A stretch of 64,000 nucleotides of DNA, from the NCBI RefSeq assembly GCF_003259695.1, contig NZ_PZJH01000001.1, forward strand, positions 1,116,001-1,180,000, given 5' to 3'. A program made the position numbers and the translations under genes. The notes below the pieces were generated by a model that saw only the letters and a list, made by a program, of their open reading frames with translations, was not told the origin of the DNA and did not search any database. The stretch comes from Macrococcus epidermidis (GTDB lineage Bacteria > Bacillota > Bacilli > Staphylococcales > Staphylococcaceae). Below, in pieces: positions 8,432 to 18,767 of the stretch (position 1 is the first letter of the stretch; each line of letters starts with the position of its first letter).

Positions 8432-9489
8432 TCACCACTGCCTATATCACTATTCAGTCTATGCGTTAAATACCAGGACATCATTGGCGCTACAATTAAT
8501 AAAATAAGAAAAATTCTAAAAATATGATAGCTTGATATCATCGCAACATTTGCCCCTGTCTCAAGAGCGACCACGATTATCTGTGCCATCCCACCTGGTG
8601 CTGCACTTAAGAAAACATCGTTAAAATTATGATCCGTAAAAATATTGATAACGATACTCAAAACAATAGCGCATATGATAAGCAGTATATTTTGTACAAA
8701 AATCCCTATAAACAATCTTTTATTTATCTGACTAGATAAATCATACATTTGCAATCCAATACGTACACCAAACAATAATTGTGCAAAGTTTATCAATGGC
8801 ATCGGAACAGTAAAATTTAATCCCGTACTTAAATTCCAGATTAATATGGCAAATGTCGGACCTAACATATCTGGCACAGGAAAATGGATAAGCTTTAAAA
8901 TATATATACCTGCCGCAATCATCGCAACAATCATAACAATTTGATCAAGCGATACAACTTCAAATAACTGCTTTGCTTTATCAATTTGATAACGTTCATG
9001 ATTGTCTGAAGTCATACTAGAAATAAACGGTACAATCATAATTACGAACAATAAACGAGACGTTTGTGCAAGAGTTACTACTAAGATGTTGGCATTTTTA
9101 TTGTCTTCTGCCATTACGATCATTTGATTTAATGCACCTGGAATGGACGCCAGTAAAGCAGTCTCCGTTGTACAATTAACAATGCGTTTAAATAAAAATG
9201 AAATAACAACAGCACAAAGAATAATCATTAAACTTAAAAATATGACAGACCAGAAATCATTAGCAATATCTACAAAAATTTCTTTCGTAAAAGATACACC
9301 AATTTGCGCGCCAAGAATATATAATCCGATATCACCAAGCCACTTTGGCCACCTATATGTTAAGGCGGTAAATTTCCTGAGCATTATCGTAGCTAAAATC
9401 GGACCAAATAACCATGGTAGTATCATACCTATCTGAGCTAATATGAGACTAAAAGTAATACTGATTAAAAATAATAATAAATAACTCAT
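8428..9489 (-). CDS. AbrB-family membrane protein (duplicated AbrB domain)
   Basis: 353 residues, almost entirely hydrophobic, with about ten membrane segments in two similar halves. Both halves contain a related motif: SIPGALNQMIVMAED in the first and SAAPGGMAQIIVVALETGA in the second, the mark of the membrane AbrB duplication family (older annotations call it an ammonia monooxygenase-like or regulator protein). The molecular function is unknown; transport is plausible. It is unrelated to the DNA-binding AbrB regulator. I chose the ATG at 9489 (MSYLLLFL) because TGGAAG precedes it at good distance; a start six codons earlier lacks a site. Confidence 0.8.
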   Translation of the reverse strand: MSYLLLFLISITFSLILAQIGMILPWLFGPILATIMLRKFTALTYRWPKWLGDIGLYILGAQIGVSFTKEIFVDIANDFWSVIFLSLMIILCAVVISFLFKRIVNCTTETALLASIPGALNQMIVMAEDNKNANILVVTLAQTSRLLFVIMIVPFISSMTSDNHERYQIDKAKQLFEVVSLDQIVMIVAMIAAGIYILKLIHFPVPDMLGPTFAILIWNLSTGLNFTVPMPLINFAQLLFGVRIGLQMYDLSSQINKRLFIGIFVQNILLIICAIVLSIVINIFTDHNFNDVFLSAAPGGMAQIIVVALETGANVAMISSYHIFRIFLILLIVAPMMSWYLTHRLNSDIGSGD

Positions 9490-9583
9490 AAAAAACACTT
9501 CCATCAAATTTAATACGATAAAATAACATTTGTTACTATTAATATATAGAAGAATAAAAAAAAAACATATAAATTGCTTATAA

Positions 9584-9614
9584 CAAAAAAACAGGACTCA
9601 TATCGAGTCCTGTT
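9584..9614 (-). terminator. Terminator of the acidic-tailed membrane protein gene
   Basis: A perfect 10-bp stem (9590-9599/9605-9614) with a short loop and a T-run on the minus strand, about 12 bases after the stop codon of the gene ending at 9626. Confidence 0.93.
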
Positions 9615-9625
9615 AATTAATTATA

Positions 9626-10081
9626 TTAAGCAGCTAAATCAAAGTTTGTGATTGTTGCAAGATCAAACTTTTTGATTGAAGCTTCTTCAGTTGTAGCATC
9701 TTCAGTAGTTTCTTCTTCTGTCGTTGCTTTTTCTTCAGTAGTTGTTTCTGTATCTGTTTTGTCTTTATCATCATTATCATCTTTATTATTACAGAAACTT
9801 AACGCTAAGATTGCTAATAAAGCAAGTAATAATAATGGTAATAACCATGCCCATGGGCTTTTCTTCTTAGGTTCACGTTCGATGTGATCATGACGTACAC
9901 GGTCATGTTCTTCAACTACGACCTTATCATGATGTTCACCTTCACGAACTTTACGGCCATCTTTGTAAGTGTCGCCGTCTGCTTGATGCGTAACGTGCGT
10001 TTTGTTACGATCAGTTTCTGAATTATAAATTACATCTCTGTCTTGATTATTTCTGTTATTATCGTTTCTATTGTTTGACAT
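9626..10081 (-). CDS. Hypothetical single-pass membrane protein with charged N-terminus and Thr/Glu-rich tail
   Basis: 151 residues. Residues 1-75 are hydrophilic and rich in Asn, Asp, Arg and His (MSNNRNDNNRNNQDRD...). One hydrophobic segment follows (WAWLLPLLLLALLAILALSF, about residues 77-96), then a low-complexity acidic tail of Thr-Glu repeats (TTTEEKATTEEETTEDATTE). With no signal peptide, an N-in/C-out topology is likely, putting the acidic tail outside the membrane. I recognise no family. The start has GGAGG upstream; it is monocistronic with its own terminator. A promoter with sigma-B-like spacing lies upstream, so a stress role is conceivable but unproven. Confidence 0.75.
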   Translation of the reverse strand: MSNNRNDNNRNNQDRDVIYNSETDRNKTHVTHQADGDTYKDGRKVREGEHHDKVVVEEHDRVRHDHIEREPKKKSPWAWLLPLLLLALLAILALSFCNNKDDNDDKDKTDTETTTEEKATTEEETTEDATTEEASIKKFDLATITNFDLAA

Positions 10082-10105
10082 GATAACTACCTCCACAAAT
10101 TGTTT

Positions 10106-10163
10106 TTATGTAATTGAAAATTAATTACATAAGTAAGATAACCTTAAAAACATAGTTATAAAC
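10106..10163 (-). promoter_or_regulatory. Possible sigma-B-type promoter and 10-bp inverted repeat
   Basis: GTTTAT (10158-10163) and GGTTAT (10138-10143) are 14 bases apart, close to the staphylococcal sigma-B pattern GTTTAW-N13-15-GGGWAW. Just downstream is an inverted repeat TTATGTAATT/AATTACATAA (10106-10115/10123-10132) that could be an operator or a 5'-UTR hairpin. Confidence 0.4.
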
Positions 10164-10330
10164 ATTTTTGCTCGAAAAAAATTCAAAAAGTGCCTAAAAA
10201 CCTTTATTATCAATGCATAACGCGATGCTTTTTTTTCATTTTTAATTTGTAGCAGACATTGTTCGAAAGAAATTTTCACTATATTCAATAAAATATATTG
10301 TACTATATTCTTTCAAATTACAATAATAAT
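10164..10330. other. AT-rich intergenic stretch, nothing assigned
   Basis: Between the acidic-tailed protein gene and the hemL terminator I see only AT-rich sequence with a repeated ACTATATTC (around 10279 and 10302). No ORF, RNA gene or clear operator is supported. Confidence 0.4.
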
Positions 10331-10374
10331 AAAAAAGGAACAATAATCACATACAATCGATAATTGTTCCTTTT
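10331..10374 (-). terminator. Terminator of the hem operon
   Basis: A 12-bp stem (10333-10344/10363-10374) followed by T-rich sequence, 38 bases after the hemL stop codon. Confidence 0.88.
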
Positions 10375-10411
10375 CAAAAATATTTATATTTAAATTTTCG
10401 TATTTAATTTT

Positions 10412-11698
10412 TTATTTTTTGACTTTAGATAAGGACATATCAAATGCATTTAACGTCTTATCAATATCATCGCTACTATGTTGTGTAGACATAAACATCC
10501 CCTCAAATTGTGAAGGTGGTAAGAACACGCCATTATTCGCCATTTCCTTGTACATCGCTGCAAATAATTTCAAATCTGATTGAGCAGCAATTTCAAAGTT
10601 CGTCACTTTTTCATCGTTCAGGAAGTAACCAATCATACTGCCTGCTCTATTTACAGTAATCGGTACGTTATGTTTATTAAACACCTCATATAATCCTTTT
10701 TCTAACTGATCACCTAATTGATTAAAGTGCACATAGCTCTCCTTAGTTAATTGGCTTAAAGTATAATATCCACCTGTCATAGCTAAAGGATTACCGCTTA
10801 ACGTTCCCGCCTGATAAATACTACCGGCTGGAGCGATGTTCTCCATAATTTCACGTTTACCACCAAAAGCCCCAACAGGCAGTCCTCCACCTATAACTTT
10901 TCCAAGACACGTTAAATCAGGTGTCACACCGAAGTATCCTTGTGCACAATTATAATCTACTCTAAAACCTGTCATCACTTCATCAAAGATAAGTAATGCT
11001 TCGTATTGTGTCGTAATATCACGTAAACCTTGTAAGAACCCTTTGACTGGTGGCACGACGCCCATATTCCCGGCTACTGGTTCTACAATTATACACGCAA
11101 TATCATCACCATATTTTTCAAAAGCAACTTGAACTGCATCTAAATCATTGTAATGAACTGTAATGGTATTCTCAGCAGTTCCTTTAGGTACACCTGGTGA
11201 GTCAGGTAATCCAAGCGTTGCTACACCAGATCCTGCTTTAATCAATAATGAATCACTATGTCCGTGATAACATCCGATAAACTTTAATATTTTATTTTTT
11301 CCGGTATATCCGCGTGCTAAACGAAGTGCAGCAAGGGTTGCTTCTGTCCCACTTGATACCATACGAACCATCTCAACTGACGGCACACGTTCAATCACAA
11401 GTTTTGCCATTTCATTTTCCAGTGTTGTAGGTGCACCAAAACTACTACCTTTCAAGATAGCTTTTTGAAGTTCATCCGTAACTTTTTCATCAGCATGACC
11501 TAAAATTAACGGTCCCCAGCTTAATACATAATCGATATACTCATTGCCGTCGATATCATATATTTTTGAACCTTTACCGTGATCCATAAATATTGGATCC
11601 ATATCTACACTTTTAAATGCACGCACTGGACTGTTAACGCCTCCAGGCATTAATTCTATAGCTGACTTGAATGCATCATGTGATTTATTAAAATTCAT
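10412..11698 (-). CDS. hemL: Glutamate-1-semialdehyde 2,1-aminomutase
   Basis: 428 residues, normal length. This PLP enzyme turns glutamate-1-semialdehyde into 5-aminolevulinate, the second step of the C5 heme route that begins with HemA in this operon. It shows [11 protein letters not shown] near the N-terminus, [13 protein letters not shown], the cofactor pocket [13 protein letters not shown] and [11 protein letters not shown], and the Schiff-base lysine in [17 protein letters not shown]. The ATG at 11698 has AAGGAG at proper distance; the frame continues 15 codons further into hemB, without a site. It overlaps hemB closely and is the last gene of hemAXCDBL. Confidence 0.97.
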   Translation of the reverse strand: MNFNKSHDAFKSAIELMPGGVNSPVRAFKSVDMDPIFMDHGKGSKIYDIDGNEYIDYVLSWGPLILGHADEKVTDELQKAILKGSSFGAPTTLENEMAKLVIERVPSVEMVRMVSSGTEATLAALRLARGYTGKNKILKFIGCYHGHSDSLLIKAGSGVATLGLPDSPGVPKGTAENTITVHYNDLDAVQVAFEKYGDDIACIIVEPVAGNMGVVPPVKGFLQGLRDITTQYEALLIFDEVMTGFRVDYNCAQGYFGVTPDLTCLGKVIGGGLPVGAFGGKREIMENIAPAGSIYQAGTLSGNPLAMTGGYYTLSQLTKESYVHFNQLGDQLEKGLYEVFNKHNVPITVNRAGSMIGYFLNDEKVTNFEIAAQSDLKLFAAMYKEMANNGVFLPPSQFEGMFMSTQHSSDDIDKTLNAFDMSLSKVKK

Positions 11699-11699
11699 A

Positions 11700-12683
11700 T
11701 TAGTATTCTCCTTTATCGATGTAATTACAAATGTCTTTCGCAAAATAAGTAATAATCATATCTGCACCAGCACGTTTCATTGAAAGCATCTGTTCCATTA
11801 CAACGCGTTCTTCATCTATCCAGCCATTTGCTGCAGCAGCTTTTGTCATTGAATATTCTCCGCTGACATTATATGCAACAATCGGAAGATTACTATTATT
11901 ACGTACATCACGAATAATATCTAAATAACTTAAAGCTGGTTTAATAATCATCATGTCGCAACCTTCTTTTTCATCACTTTGTAGCTCACGTAGTGCTTCA
12001 AGGCGATTTGCCGGATCCATTTGATATGTCTTTCTATCACCATGACTTGGCGCACTCTCAGCTGCATCACGGAATGGACCGTAAAATGCTGACGCATATT
12101 TAATACCGTAGCTCATAATCGGAATATTAATAAAGCCAGCTTCATCTAAACCTTTACGAATTTCTGCAACAAATCCATCCATCATATTACTTGGCGCAAT
12201 AATATCTGCGCCCGCTTTCGCTTGAGAAACTGCTGTTTTAACAAGAAGGGGTAACGTTTCATCATTGATGACGTCATGTGTATGATCATCTAGCACACCA
12301 CAATGACCATGGTCTGTATATTCACATAAACAAGTATCCGCTAATACGAGTAAATCCGGATATAATGACTTCGCTAAACGAGTTGCCTTCTGAATAACAC
12401 CATCATCATCAAATGCGCCTGTACCACATTCGTCTTTATGATTCGGGATGCCAAAAAACATAATTGCACGAATTCCTGAATCATATGCATTTTTAATTTC
12501 TTCTTCAACAATATTTAAACTCCACTGGTAAATCCCCGGCATTGATGTAATCTCATTTTTTACATCGTCTTTTTCAACGACGAATATTGGATAGATTAAA
12601 TCTCTCTTCGCAATACTCGTTTCTCTTACCATGTTTCGCATATTAATTGAAGAACGTAAACGTCTATGTCTATCAAAATTCAT
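11700..12683 (-). CDS. hemB: Delta-aminolevulinic acid dehydratase (porphobilinogen synthase)
   Basis: 327 residues. Condenses two 5-aminolevulinate molecules to porphobilinogen in the cytoplasm. The zinc-binding cysteines are visible in [17 protein letters not shown], and the two catalytic lysines in [18 protein letters not shown] and [16 protein letters not shown]. It is the zinc type because the Cys triad is complete. It starts within the hemD stop region and ends one base before the hemL start, so translation along the operon is probably coupled. Confidence 0.97.
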   Translation of the reverse strand: MNFDRHRRLRSSINMRNMVRETSIAKRDLIYPIFVVEKDDVKNEITSMPGIYQWSLNIVEEEIKNAYDSGIRAIMFFGIPNHKDECGTGAFDDDGVIQKATRLAKSLYPDLLVLADTCLCEYTDHGHCGVLDDHTHDVINDETLPLLVKTAVSQAKAGADIIAPSNMMDGFVAEIRKGLDEAGFINIPIMSYGIKYASAFYGPFRDAAESAPSHGDRKTYQMDPANRLEALRELQSDEKEGCDMMIIKPALSYLDIIRDVRNNSNLPIVAYNVSGEYSMTKAAAANGWIDEERVVMEQMLSMKRAGADMIITYFAKDICNYIDKGEY

Positions 12684-13366
12684 TATAATCCACCTTTTCT
12701 CTTGTTTTCTATATTCAATATAGTATCAATCATACTCTTCTTCGTTTCAAACTGACTTACATAATGCTCAATATTTAATTGATTTAATGCACTGCTCGTG
12801 ACATGGCCAATCGCCATAACAGATATATACTGTTCTAATTTCTGTTTACCAAACGCATTAACACTAGATGGTGACATGAAAGTTATCCAGTCTACCTGCT
12901 GTGTTCGCATCAATTGTAATGCTGAATTAATATTTTCATCAATTTTTACAGGACTGTATAAATCAATTCTATCGACATCCGCCAAAGATTTCAATGCTTC
13001 ATACATTTTCGGTCTCGCTTCTGTTGAAATAGGTAAACACACTGTACTGTGACAAAATATATTATCCATTTCATCGATGAAACTTTCCTGATTAAATTGA
13101 GACGGCATAAATGCTACTTTATGATTGTAATGTTCAATATGTTCTTTTGTTTTTATTCCTATCGCAGCGATATTTTCAAAAGTAACATGAGCATACAGTT
13201 TAAAAAAGATTTCTACTGCATTTTTACTCGTAAAAATAAGCCAATCATAGTGCTGACGTGTAGGTTGTACAGGAAGAGGTTCAACACCGATAAACGGTAG
13301 GTGAATAATTTCAACGCGCTCATCCTTATACAATTTACTATCTGTCATCAATACAATTGGCTTCAT
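12683..13366 (-). CDS. hemD: Uroporphyrinogen-III synthase
   Basis: 227 residues; closes and inverts ring D of hydroxymethylbilane to give uroporphyrinogen III. The family is poorly conserved. I rely on [40 protein letters not shown] and the position between hemC and hemB. The chosen ATG (13366, MKPIVLMT) has GAGG eight bases upstream; the ATG three codons earlier is too close to it. Overlaps hemB by one base. Confidence 0.92.
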   Translation of the reverse strand: MKPIVLMTDSKLYKDERVEIIHLPFIGVEPLPVQPTRQHYDWLIFTSKNAVEIFFKLYAHVTFENIAAIGIKTKEHIEHYNHKVAFMPSQFNQESFIDEMDNIFCHSTVCLPISTEARPKMYEALKSLADVDRIDLYSPVKIDENINSALQLMRTQQVDWITFMSPSSVNAFGKQKLEQYISVMAIGHVTSSALNQLNIEHYVSQFETKKSMIDTILNIENKRKGGL

Positions 13367-13378
13367 GGTTACCATCCT

Positions 13379-14311
13379 CTAATTTGATTTTGGCGTATTA
13401 TTTAAAGTTTCGATAATCTTTTGTGCACCATTTCGTTGCATGGCATCAGCTACTTTCGCACCTAATGCAACAGGGTCAGTACCTGATTCAGTTACTTTAT
13501 ATTTCTCTTTACCGTCAGTAGACATAATCAGACCGGTAAAAGTAATTTCATCATTAGACATTACTGCATGTCCCGCAATCGGTACTTGACAGCTGCCATC
13601 CATAAGTTTTAAAAATTCGCGCTCTGCCTGTGTGCATACTTCAGTTTCACTGTTGTGAACGGTAGCAAGTAATGAAAGCGTCTCTAAATCATCAATACGA
13701 CATTCAATCCCTAAAGCGCCTTGCCCAATAGCTGGAAGCATTGTTTCAGGATCAAGATATTCTGTTACAATATCTTCACCCCAACCCATACGGTTAAGTC
13801 CAGCCGCAGCTAATATAATGGCATCAAAGTTTTCAGTTTCAAGCTTTTTAAGTCGTGTATCAATATTTCCACGAATCCATTCTATATTAAGATGTGGGTA
13901 TAAATTTAATATTTGAGCGCCACGACGTAAAGACGATGTCCCTACAATTGCACCTTCTTTTAAGTCAGATAACTTAACGTGTCCTTTAGAAATAAATGCA
14001 TCTCGTGCATCTTCTCTATCTGGAATACAACCTAATGTGAGCCCTTCTGGCAATACACTTGGTACATCTTTTAAAGAATGAATCGCAAAATCAATTTCTT
14101 TATTATAAAGCGCAGCTTCAATTTCTTTAACGAACAATCCTTTTCCACCAACTTTAGATAATTGCACATTAACAATCTGGTCGCCTTTAGTCACAATCTC
14201 TTTAATTTCTATTTCAACGCCTGGATTCTTTTCTTTAAGTTTAGCGATAAACTGCTTGCTTTGAGTAAGTGCAAGCTGACTTCTTCTAGAACCAACGATA
14301 AATTTTTTCAT
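13379..14311 (-). CDS. hemC: Porphobilinogen deaminase (hydroxymethylbilane synthase)
   Basis: 310 residues. Polymerises four porphobilinogens using a covalently bound dipyrromethane. The cofactor-binding cysteine is in [27 protein letters not shown] at the N-terminus, [22 protein letters not shown] and IRGNIDTRL are all typical. The ATG at 14311 has GGAGG at seven bases; the slightly longer frame would need a TTG overlapping that site. Confidence 0.97.
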   Translation of the reverse strand: MKKFIVGSRRSQLALTQSKQFIAKLKEKNPGVEIEIKEIVTKGDQIVNVQLSKVGGKGLFVKEIEAALYNKEIDFAIHSLKDVPSVLPEGLTLGCIPDREDARDAFISKGHVKLSDLKEGAIVGTSSLRRGAQILNLYPHLNIEWIRGNIDTRLKKLETENFDAIILAAAGLNRMGWGEDIVTEYLDPETMLPAIGQGALGIECRIDDLETLSLLATVHNSETEVCTQAEREFLKLMDGSCQVPIAGHAVMSNDEITFTGLIMSTDGKEKYKVTESGTDPVALGAKVADAMQRNGAQKIIETLNNTPKSN

Positions 14312-14326
14312 ATTAGCCTCCAAATA

Positions 14327-15160
14327 TTAATAGAATAACTGGTGGAATCCTGAAAAACGAGAAATGATTAAATAATTAATGAGTAATAATAAGAATAACA
14401 CGATATTAAAATCCATCAATCTATGCATCATCAACTTGTTTTTTTGATGTAAAAATATATATACGGAATAACCGATAAGTAGTAACAGTGAACCTAACAC
14501 TTTAGAGTCCGTCCAGATGGATTTCCCTTCAAAAGTAATTCCCCAGTAAATGCCTAATATTAATGAAATCATTAACATAACGCAGCCAATTATCGAGAAT
14601 ATTTGTACAAATCGACTCAAACTTTCCAGATCACTTATTCTGAAAAATTTATGATTAAATTTCTTTTGTTTTAATTGGTGCATTTGTATTAAGTATAACA
14701 CGGCATGCAAAGCAGCTATTAAATACATGACATAAGAAACTATTGCAAGTGTAACATGTATCCACAATAGTTCATTCATCATATGTGAAACAGTTGTTCC
14801 AGTAGAAAGATCTAAAGGTTGAAACGTATGAATCATCATAAATACGAATCCTATTAAATTCATCAAAAAGATAAAAAACTCTGTTCGAATTACCTTAGAT
14901 AATATTAATGATATCAAAATTATGAGCCACGTAAAAAAATAGAAACCTTCATTGATCGTTTCTATAGGAATTCGCCCCACTATAAAAATAAACAAGATAA
15001 TTGAAATTGACTGCAAAACAAATACGCTAAGTAATAATAAATATCCATAACGTTTAAGTCGGGGTGACTTCTCTACAAAGTCAAAGAAATAACAAGCAAT
15101 ACTTATCATGTATAGAATAAGTATTGCTTCATGTAAACGCATTAATAATAATTCATTCAT
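14327..15160 (-). CDS. hemX: HemX, membrane protein controlling HemA level
   Basis: 277 residues with about eight hydrophobic segments, of the CcsA/HemX superfamily (the WIHVTLAIVSYVMYLIAALHAV segment is characteristic). In B. subtilis and S. aureus HemX lowers the amount of HemA protein and so limits heme synthesis; I assign the same role from family and position. Lies directly between hemA and hemC with short spacing and an AGGTGAT site before its ATG. Confidence 0.92.
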   Translation of the reverse strand: MNELLLMRLHEAILILYMISIACYFFDFVEKSPRLKRYGYLLLLSVFVLQSISIILFIFIVGRIPIETINEGFYFFTWLIILISLILSKVIRTEFFIFLMNLIGFVFMMIHTFQPLDLSTGTTVSHMMNELLWIHVTLAIVSYVMYLIAALHAVLYLIQMHQLKQKKFNHKFFRISDLESLSRFVQIFSIIGCVMLMISLILGIYWGITFEGKSIWTDSKVLGSLLLLIGYSVYIFLHQKNKLMMHRLMDFNIVLFLLLLINYLIISRFSGFHQLFY

Positions 15161-15168
15161 TTTATCAC

Positions 15169-16509
15169 CTAATGTTTAGGACTTAACGTAAAGCTCTCTT
15201 CCGTACGATGTACCATCGTTACATTTTGATTTAAACTTTCAACTTCATTTGAAATATTAAAGATATCCTGGAAAAACTGAAGTTCTGCTTCTCTATTTTC
15301 AGAACCACTAATTTCTTTTGCCTGTGAAATTGGGTCTTTTAACATTTGATTGATGATACTCTTCATATGTTTAGAAATTACTTTTCTTTCACGATCTGTT
15401 AAGTCCGGCATTTTACGATCAATACTTTCCATCGTTGTTTCCTGAATACGTAATGCTTTTTCACGTAATGCAGTAATAACTGGTACAACACCTAGCATAT
15501 TAATCCAGGCAATAAAATCTTCGACTTGTGTATCTATCATCGTCTCGATGATATTTGCTGCTTTTTGACGCTCAGCTAAATTTGCATCCACTAATCCTTT
15601 AAGATCATCAACGTCGTAGTTAAAGATAAGATCAATATCATTCACAGCAGGATCAATGTCACGTGGCACTGCAATATCAATTAATACGATTGAACGATTA
15701 TTACGCATCTTCATTAAATCATACATCATCGGTTTCGTAATAATAAAATCCTGAGCACTTGTAGAAGAAATAACAATATCATTTTCAATTAATGCACATT
15801 GTAATTCATCCATAGATTTTTGACTCCCACCGTATTTATCTGCAAGAGAGATTGCTTTTTCTGCTGTACGATTAATTACGGTAATCTCCGCTGCACCAGA
15901 ACCTACTAAGTTCTCTAATGCAAGCTCAGCCATTTCTCCGGCACCAATGATTAAGATTTTTTTATTTTCTAATGTGCCTAAGACTTTCTTAGATAATTCA
16001 ACTGCTGCATACGAAACAGATACTGCTTTTGAAGAAATATCTGTTTCAGCATGTGCTTTCTTTGCAAGCGTAATTGCATCTTTGAATAAACGATTAAAAA
16101 TCGTACCTGTTGTACCTTCTGTTTGAGCAAGTAAGAAACTATCTCTCATTTGACCTAAAATTTGAGTTTCACCTAGTACAATTGAATCTAGTCCTGTAAT
16201 TACTTTAAATAGATGGTAAATTGCAGCATGTCCAACTTTTACATCTGTTACTGATTTAACGATGTCTATATCCACATCAAACCATTCAGATAAAAATGAT
16301 TTTATATAATATCTACCTGTATGCACCTGATCAACGACAGCATAGATTTCTGTTCTATTACATGTGGATAGGATTACACCTTCTAACACTGATTTTTGAT
16401 TAATAAGTGCACTATGTGCACGTTCAATCGTTTCATCTGAAAATGTAAGTTTCTCCCTCAAACTCACATCAGCTGTTTTGTGATTCACACTCACAACAAC
16501 GATATGCAT
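15169..16509 (-). CDS. hemA: Glutamyl-tRNA reductase
   Basis: 446 residues. Reduces glutamyl-tRNA to glutamate-1-semialdehyde with NADPH, the first step of heme synthesis here. The nucleophilic cysteine is in [14 protein letters not shown], the catalytic loop in [14 protein letters not shown], the NADPH-binding Rossmann motif in [13 protein letters not shown], and the C-terminal dimerisation helices are present. The ATG at 16509 ([14 protein letters not shown]) is preceded by GGGGGCGG; the frame extends five codons further upstream without a better site. First gene of hemAXCDBL, with about 100 bases of non-coding DNA before it. Confidence 0.97.
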   Translation of the reverse strand: MHIVVVSVNHKTADVSLREKLTFSDETIERAHSALINQKSVLEGVILSTCNRTEIYAVVDQVHTGRYYIKSFLSEWFDVDIDIVKSVTDVKVGHAAIYHLFKVITGLDSIVLGETQILGQMRDSFLLAQTEGTTGTIFNRLFKDAITLAKKAHAETDISSKAVSVSYAAVELSKKVLGTLENKKILIIGAGEMAELALENLVGSGAAEITVINRTAEKAISLADKYGGSQKSMDELQCALIENDIVISSTSAQDFIITKPMMYDLMKMRNNRSIVLIDIAVPRDIDPAVNDIDLIFNYDVDDLKGLVDANLAERQKAANIIETMIDTQVEDFIAWINMLGVVPVITALREKALRIQETTMESIDRKMPDLTDRERKVISKHMKSIINQMLKDPISQAKEISGSENREAELQFFQDIFNISNEVESLNQNVTMVHRTEESFTLSPKH

Positions 16510-16606
16510 GTATTCCGCCCCCATTTTTTTGCCATTACTTCTATACTAACATTTCTTTTATGTTTTATTTACAAAATATAAATATTCGTCACTAAAAATT
16601 CACAAA

Positions 16607-17197
16607 TTATTTTAAGTACTTCTCAATTGCATTAAGGATTAAATCATTCTTGGCATTACTTAATGAAGAATAACTAATAAGTGTATCATCTGGATCCATA
16701 TCCAAATCTTGTTTAATCACCTTAAGATGTTTCTGAACTTTTCCTTTAGGAATTTTATCTTCTTTCGTAGCGATAACGATTGTTGGTATATCATAATGTT
16801 TTAAAAAGTCGTACATTAATCTGTCATCTTCACTAGGATTATGACGTATATCAACAAGTTGAATAACAACCGCTAAAGGCTCACGGGTCGTAATATATGT
16901 CTCAATCATCTTTCCCCAGCGTTCACGCTCTGTTTTAGAAACTTTTGCATACCCATATCCAGGTACATCGACAAAGACTAATTGGTCATCAATCTTAAAG
17001 AAATTTAATGTTTGTGTCTTACCTGGCTTCGAAGAGATACGTGCCATACTCTTACGGCCAATCATCGTATTTATAAAAGATGATTTACCAACATTCGAAC
17101 GTCCAGCTAAAGCAACTTCCGGTAAACCTGTATCTGGATACTGTTCAGGTTTTACTGCGCTGATTAATATTTCTACATTATTTGGATTTATATTCAT
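16607..17197 (-). CDS. engB: Ribosome-biogenesis GTPase YsxC/EngB
   Basis: 196 residues, full length. Circularly conventional GTPase motifs: G1 [10 protein letters not shown]3 [10 protein letters not shown]4 ATKEDK and G5-like SYSSLS. Family members act in assembly of the large ribosomal subunit and are essential in Firmicutes. ATG preceded by GGAGAAAG. It follows clpX at 80 bases after that gene's terminator and precedes hemA, the same order as in S. aureus. Confidence 0.96.
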   Translation of the reverse strand: MNINPNNVEILISAVKPEQYPDTGLPEVALAGRSNVGKSSFINTMIGRKSMARISSKPGKTQTLNFFKIDDQLVFVDVPGYGYAKVSKTERERWGKMIETYITTREPLAVVIQLVDIRHNPSEDDRLMYDFLKHYDIPTIVIATKEDKIPKGKVQKHLKVIKQDLDMDPDDTLISYSSLSNAKNDLILNAIEKYLK

Positions 17198-17278
17198 GAC
17201 TTTCTCCTATTCTTCATTTACGTCTTACTATTATACACGATTTTTTAATAAATATATGATAATTGATTTATAAATAGT

Positions 17279-17304
17279 AAAAAACCCACCATACGGCAGG
17301 TTTT
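17279..17304 (-). terminator. Terminator of clpX
   Basis: A 10-bp stem (17281-17290/17295-17304, two G-U pairs) with a 4-nt loop, overlapping the clpX stop codon and followed by T on the minus strand. Confidence 0.75.
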
Positions 17305-18559
17305 ATGCTGAAGTTACAATATCATTAATTAATTTATCATCTGCATCATACATTTCTGGCGCAGCATCATCTTTTATTGCAGCTTCTGTAATAACAACGC
17401 GTTTAACATTTTCTAGTGAAGGAATGTCGAACATTACGTCCATCATGGATTCTTCAATAATTGAACGTAATCCACGCGCACCTGTTTTCCTTTCAATTGC
17501 TAACTGGCTGATCGCTGTTAAAGCTTCCTCAGTAAACTCTAATTCAACTTCATCTAAAGCAAGCATTTTAGTATATTGCTTAACCAAGGCATTCTTAGGT
17601 TGTGTCAAAATACTTTTCAGCGCTTCAACATCAAGTTGTTCAAGGTTAGCGACTACAGGAATACGACCGATAAATTCAGGTATTAACCCATAGCTTTGTA
17701 AATCTTCTGGTTTAATTTGTGATAAAAGCGTCTCATCATCAAAATCTTTCTCTTTAATTCCGGTAAATCCAATAACTTTTTCACCGAGACGACGTTTAAT
17801 CACTTCATCAATACCATCAAACGCGCCACCTAAAATAAATAGAATATTCGTCGTATCAATCTGAATAAATTCCTGGTTTGGGTGTTTTCTACCACCTTGT
17901 GGCGGAACACTTGCAACAGTACCTTCTAAAATTTTAAGTAACGCTTGTTGTACACCTTCACCACTTACATCGCGCGTAATCGATGTATTTTCTGATTTAC
18001 GGGCAATCTTATCGATTTCATCGACATAGATAATCCCTTTTTCAGCACGTTCAATATCAAAATCAGCCGCTTGAATTAAACGGAGCAAAATGTTTTCAAC
18101 GTCTTCACCTACATAACCCGCTTCAGTTAAACTTGTTGCATCTGCAATTGCAAATGGAACGTTTAATGAACGTGCTAAAGTTTGTGCTAATAACGTTTTA
18201 CCTGAACCCGTTGGACCAATTAAAGCGATATTACTTTTTTGTAATTCAACCTCTTCTTCATCCATCGGTTTAAAAATACGTTTATAATGATTATATACTG
18301 CAACAGACAGCGCTTTTTTCGCTTTTGTCTGACCAATTACATATTCATCTAATAAAGCTAACATTTCATGTGGTTTAGGAATTTCAGTGATTTCTTCATG
18401 TTCAATCGTTTTAAGTTCTTCAGCAACGATTTCTGAACATAATTCGATACATTCGTTACAAATGTATACACCACTACCTGCTACAAGTTTCTTAACCTGA
18501 TCTTGATCCTTACCACAGAATGAGCATTTTAAGTTCTCTTCTTCATTAAATTTAGACAC
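17303..18559 (-). CDS. clpX: ATP-dependent Clp protease ATP-binding subunit ClpX
   Basis: 418 residues, normal length. AAA+ unfoldase that feeds substrates to ClpP. The N-terminal zinc-binding domain has CSFCGKD and CNECIELC; Walker A is [12 protein letters not shown], Walker [12 protein letters not shown]; the pore-lining region and the IGF-type ClpP-docking loop (KVIGFTG) are present. I place the start at the GTG at 18559 (reading [14 protein letters not shown]) with AGGGG about eight bases before it, matching the staphylococcal N-terminus; a GTG three codons earlier lies on the ribosome binding site. Downstream of tig, but separated from it by a terminator. Confidence 0.96.
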   Translation of the reverse strand: MSKFNEEENLKCSFCGKDQDQVKKLVAGSGVYICNECIELCSEIVAEELKTIEHEEITEIPKPHEMLALLDEYVIGQTKAKKALSVAVYNHYKRIFKPMDEEEVELQKSNIALIGPTGSGKTLLAQTLARSLNVPFAIADATSLTEAGYVGEDVENILLRLIQAADFDIERAEKGIIYVDEIDKIARKSENTSITRDVSGEGVQQALLKILEGTVASVPPQGGRKHPNQEFIQIDTTNILFILGGAFDGIDEVIKRRLGEKVIGFTGIKEKDFDDETLLSQIKPEDLQSYGLIPEFIGRIPVVANLEQLDVEALKSILTQPKNALVKQYTKMLALDEVELEFTEEALTAISQLAIERKTGARGLRSIIEESMMDVMFDIPSLENVKRVVITEAAIKDDAAPEMYDADDKLINDIVTSA

Positions 18560-18675
18560 ACTTAACACCCCTATCTTTTAAAGAATATACTAAAGTTTCC
18601 TGTTGTTTGCAAACTTTTAATTCGAAAATCATCTGCTTTTTATTTATCTATAATTTAAATTAATCATTATCATAA

Positions 18676-18727
18676 CAAAACCGAACAAACTTAAAAATCA
18701 AAAGCGATTTTACGGTTTGTTCGGTTT
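18676..18727 (-). terminator. Terminator of tig
   Basis: A 12-bp outer stem (about 18679-18690/18715-18726) and an inner AAAATC/GATTTT helix, followed by T on the minus strand, 40 bases after the tig stop. Confidence 0.88.
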
Positions 18728-18767
18728 CTGATTATATTGATAGTTAAACTATATACAATACTACTTA

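Noticed and set aside
9648-9887. 79-codon plus-strand ORF rich in Ser and Val
   Set aside because: Mirror of the low-complexity Thr/Glu tail of the minus-strand gene; no ribosome binding site.
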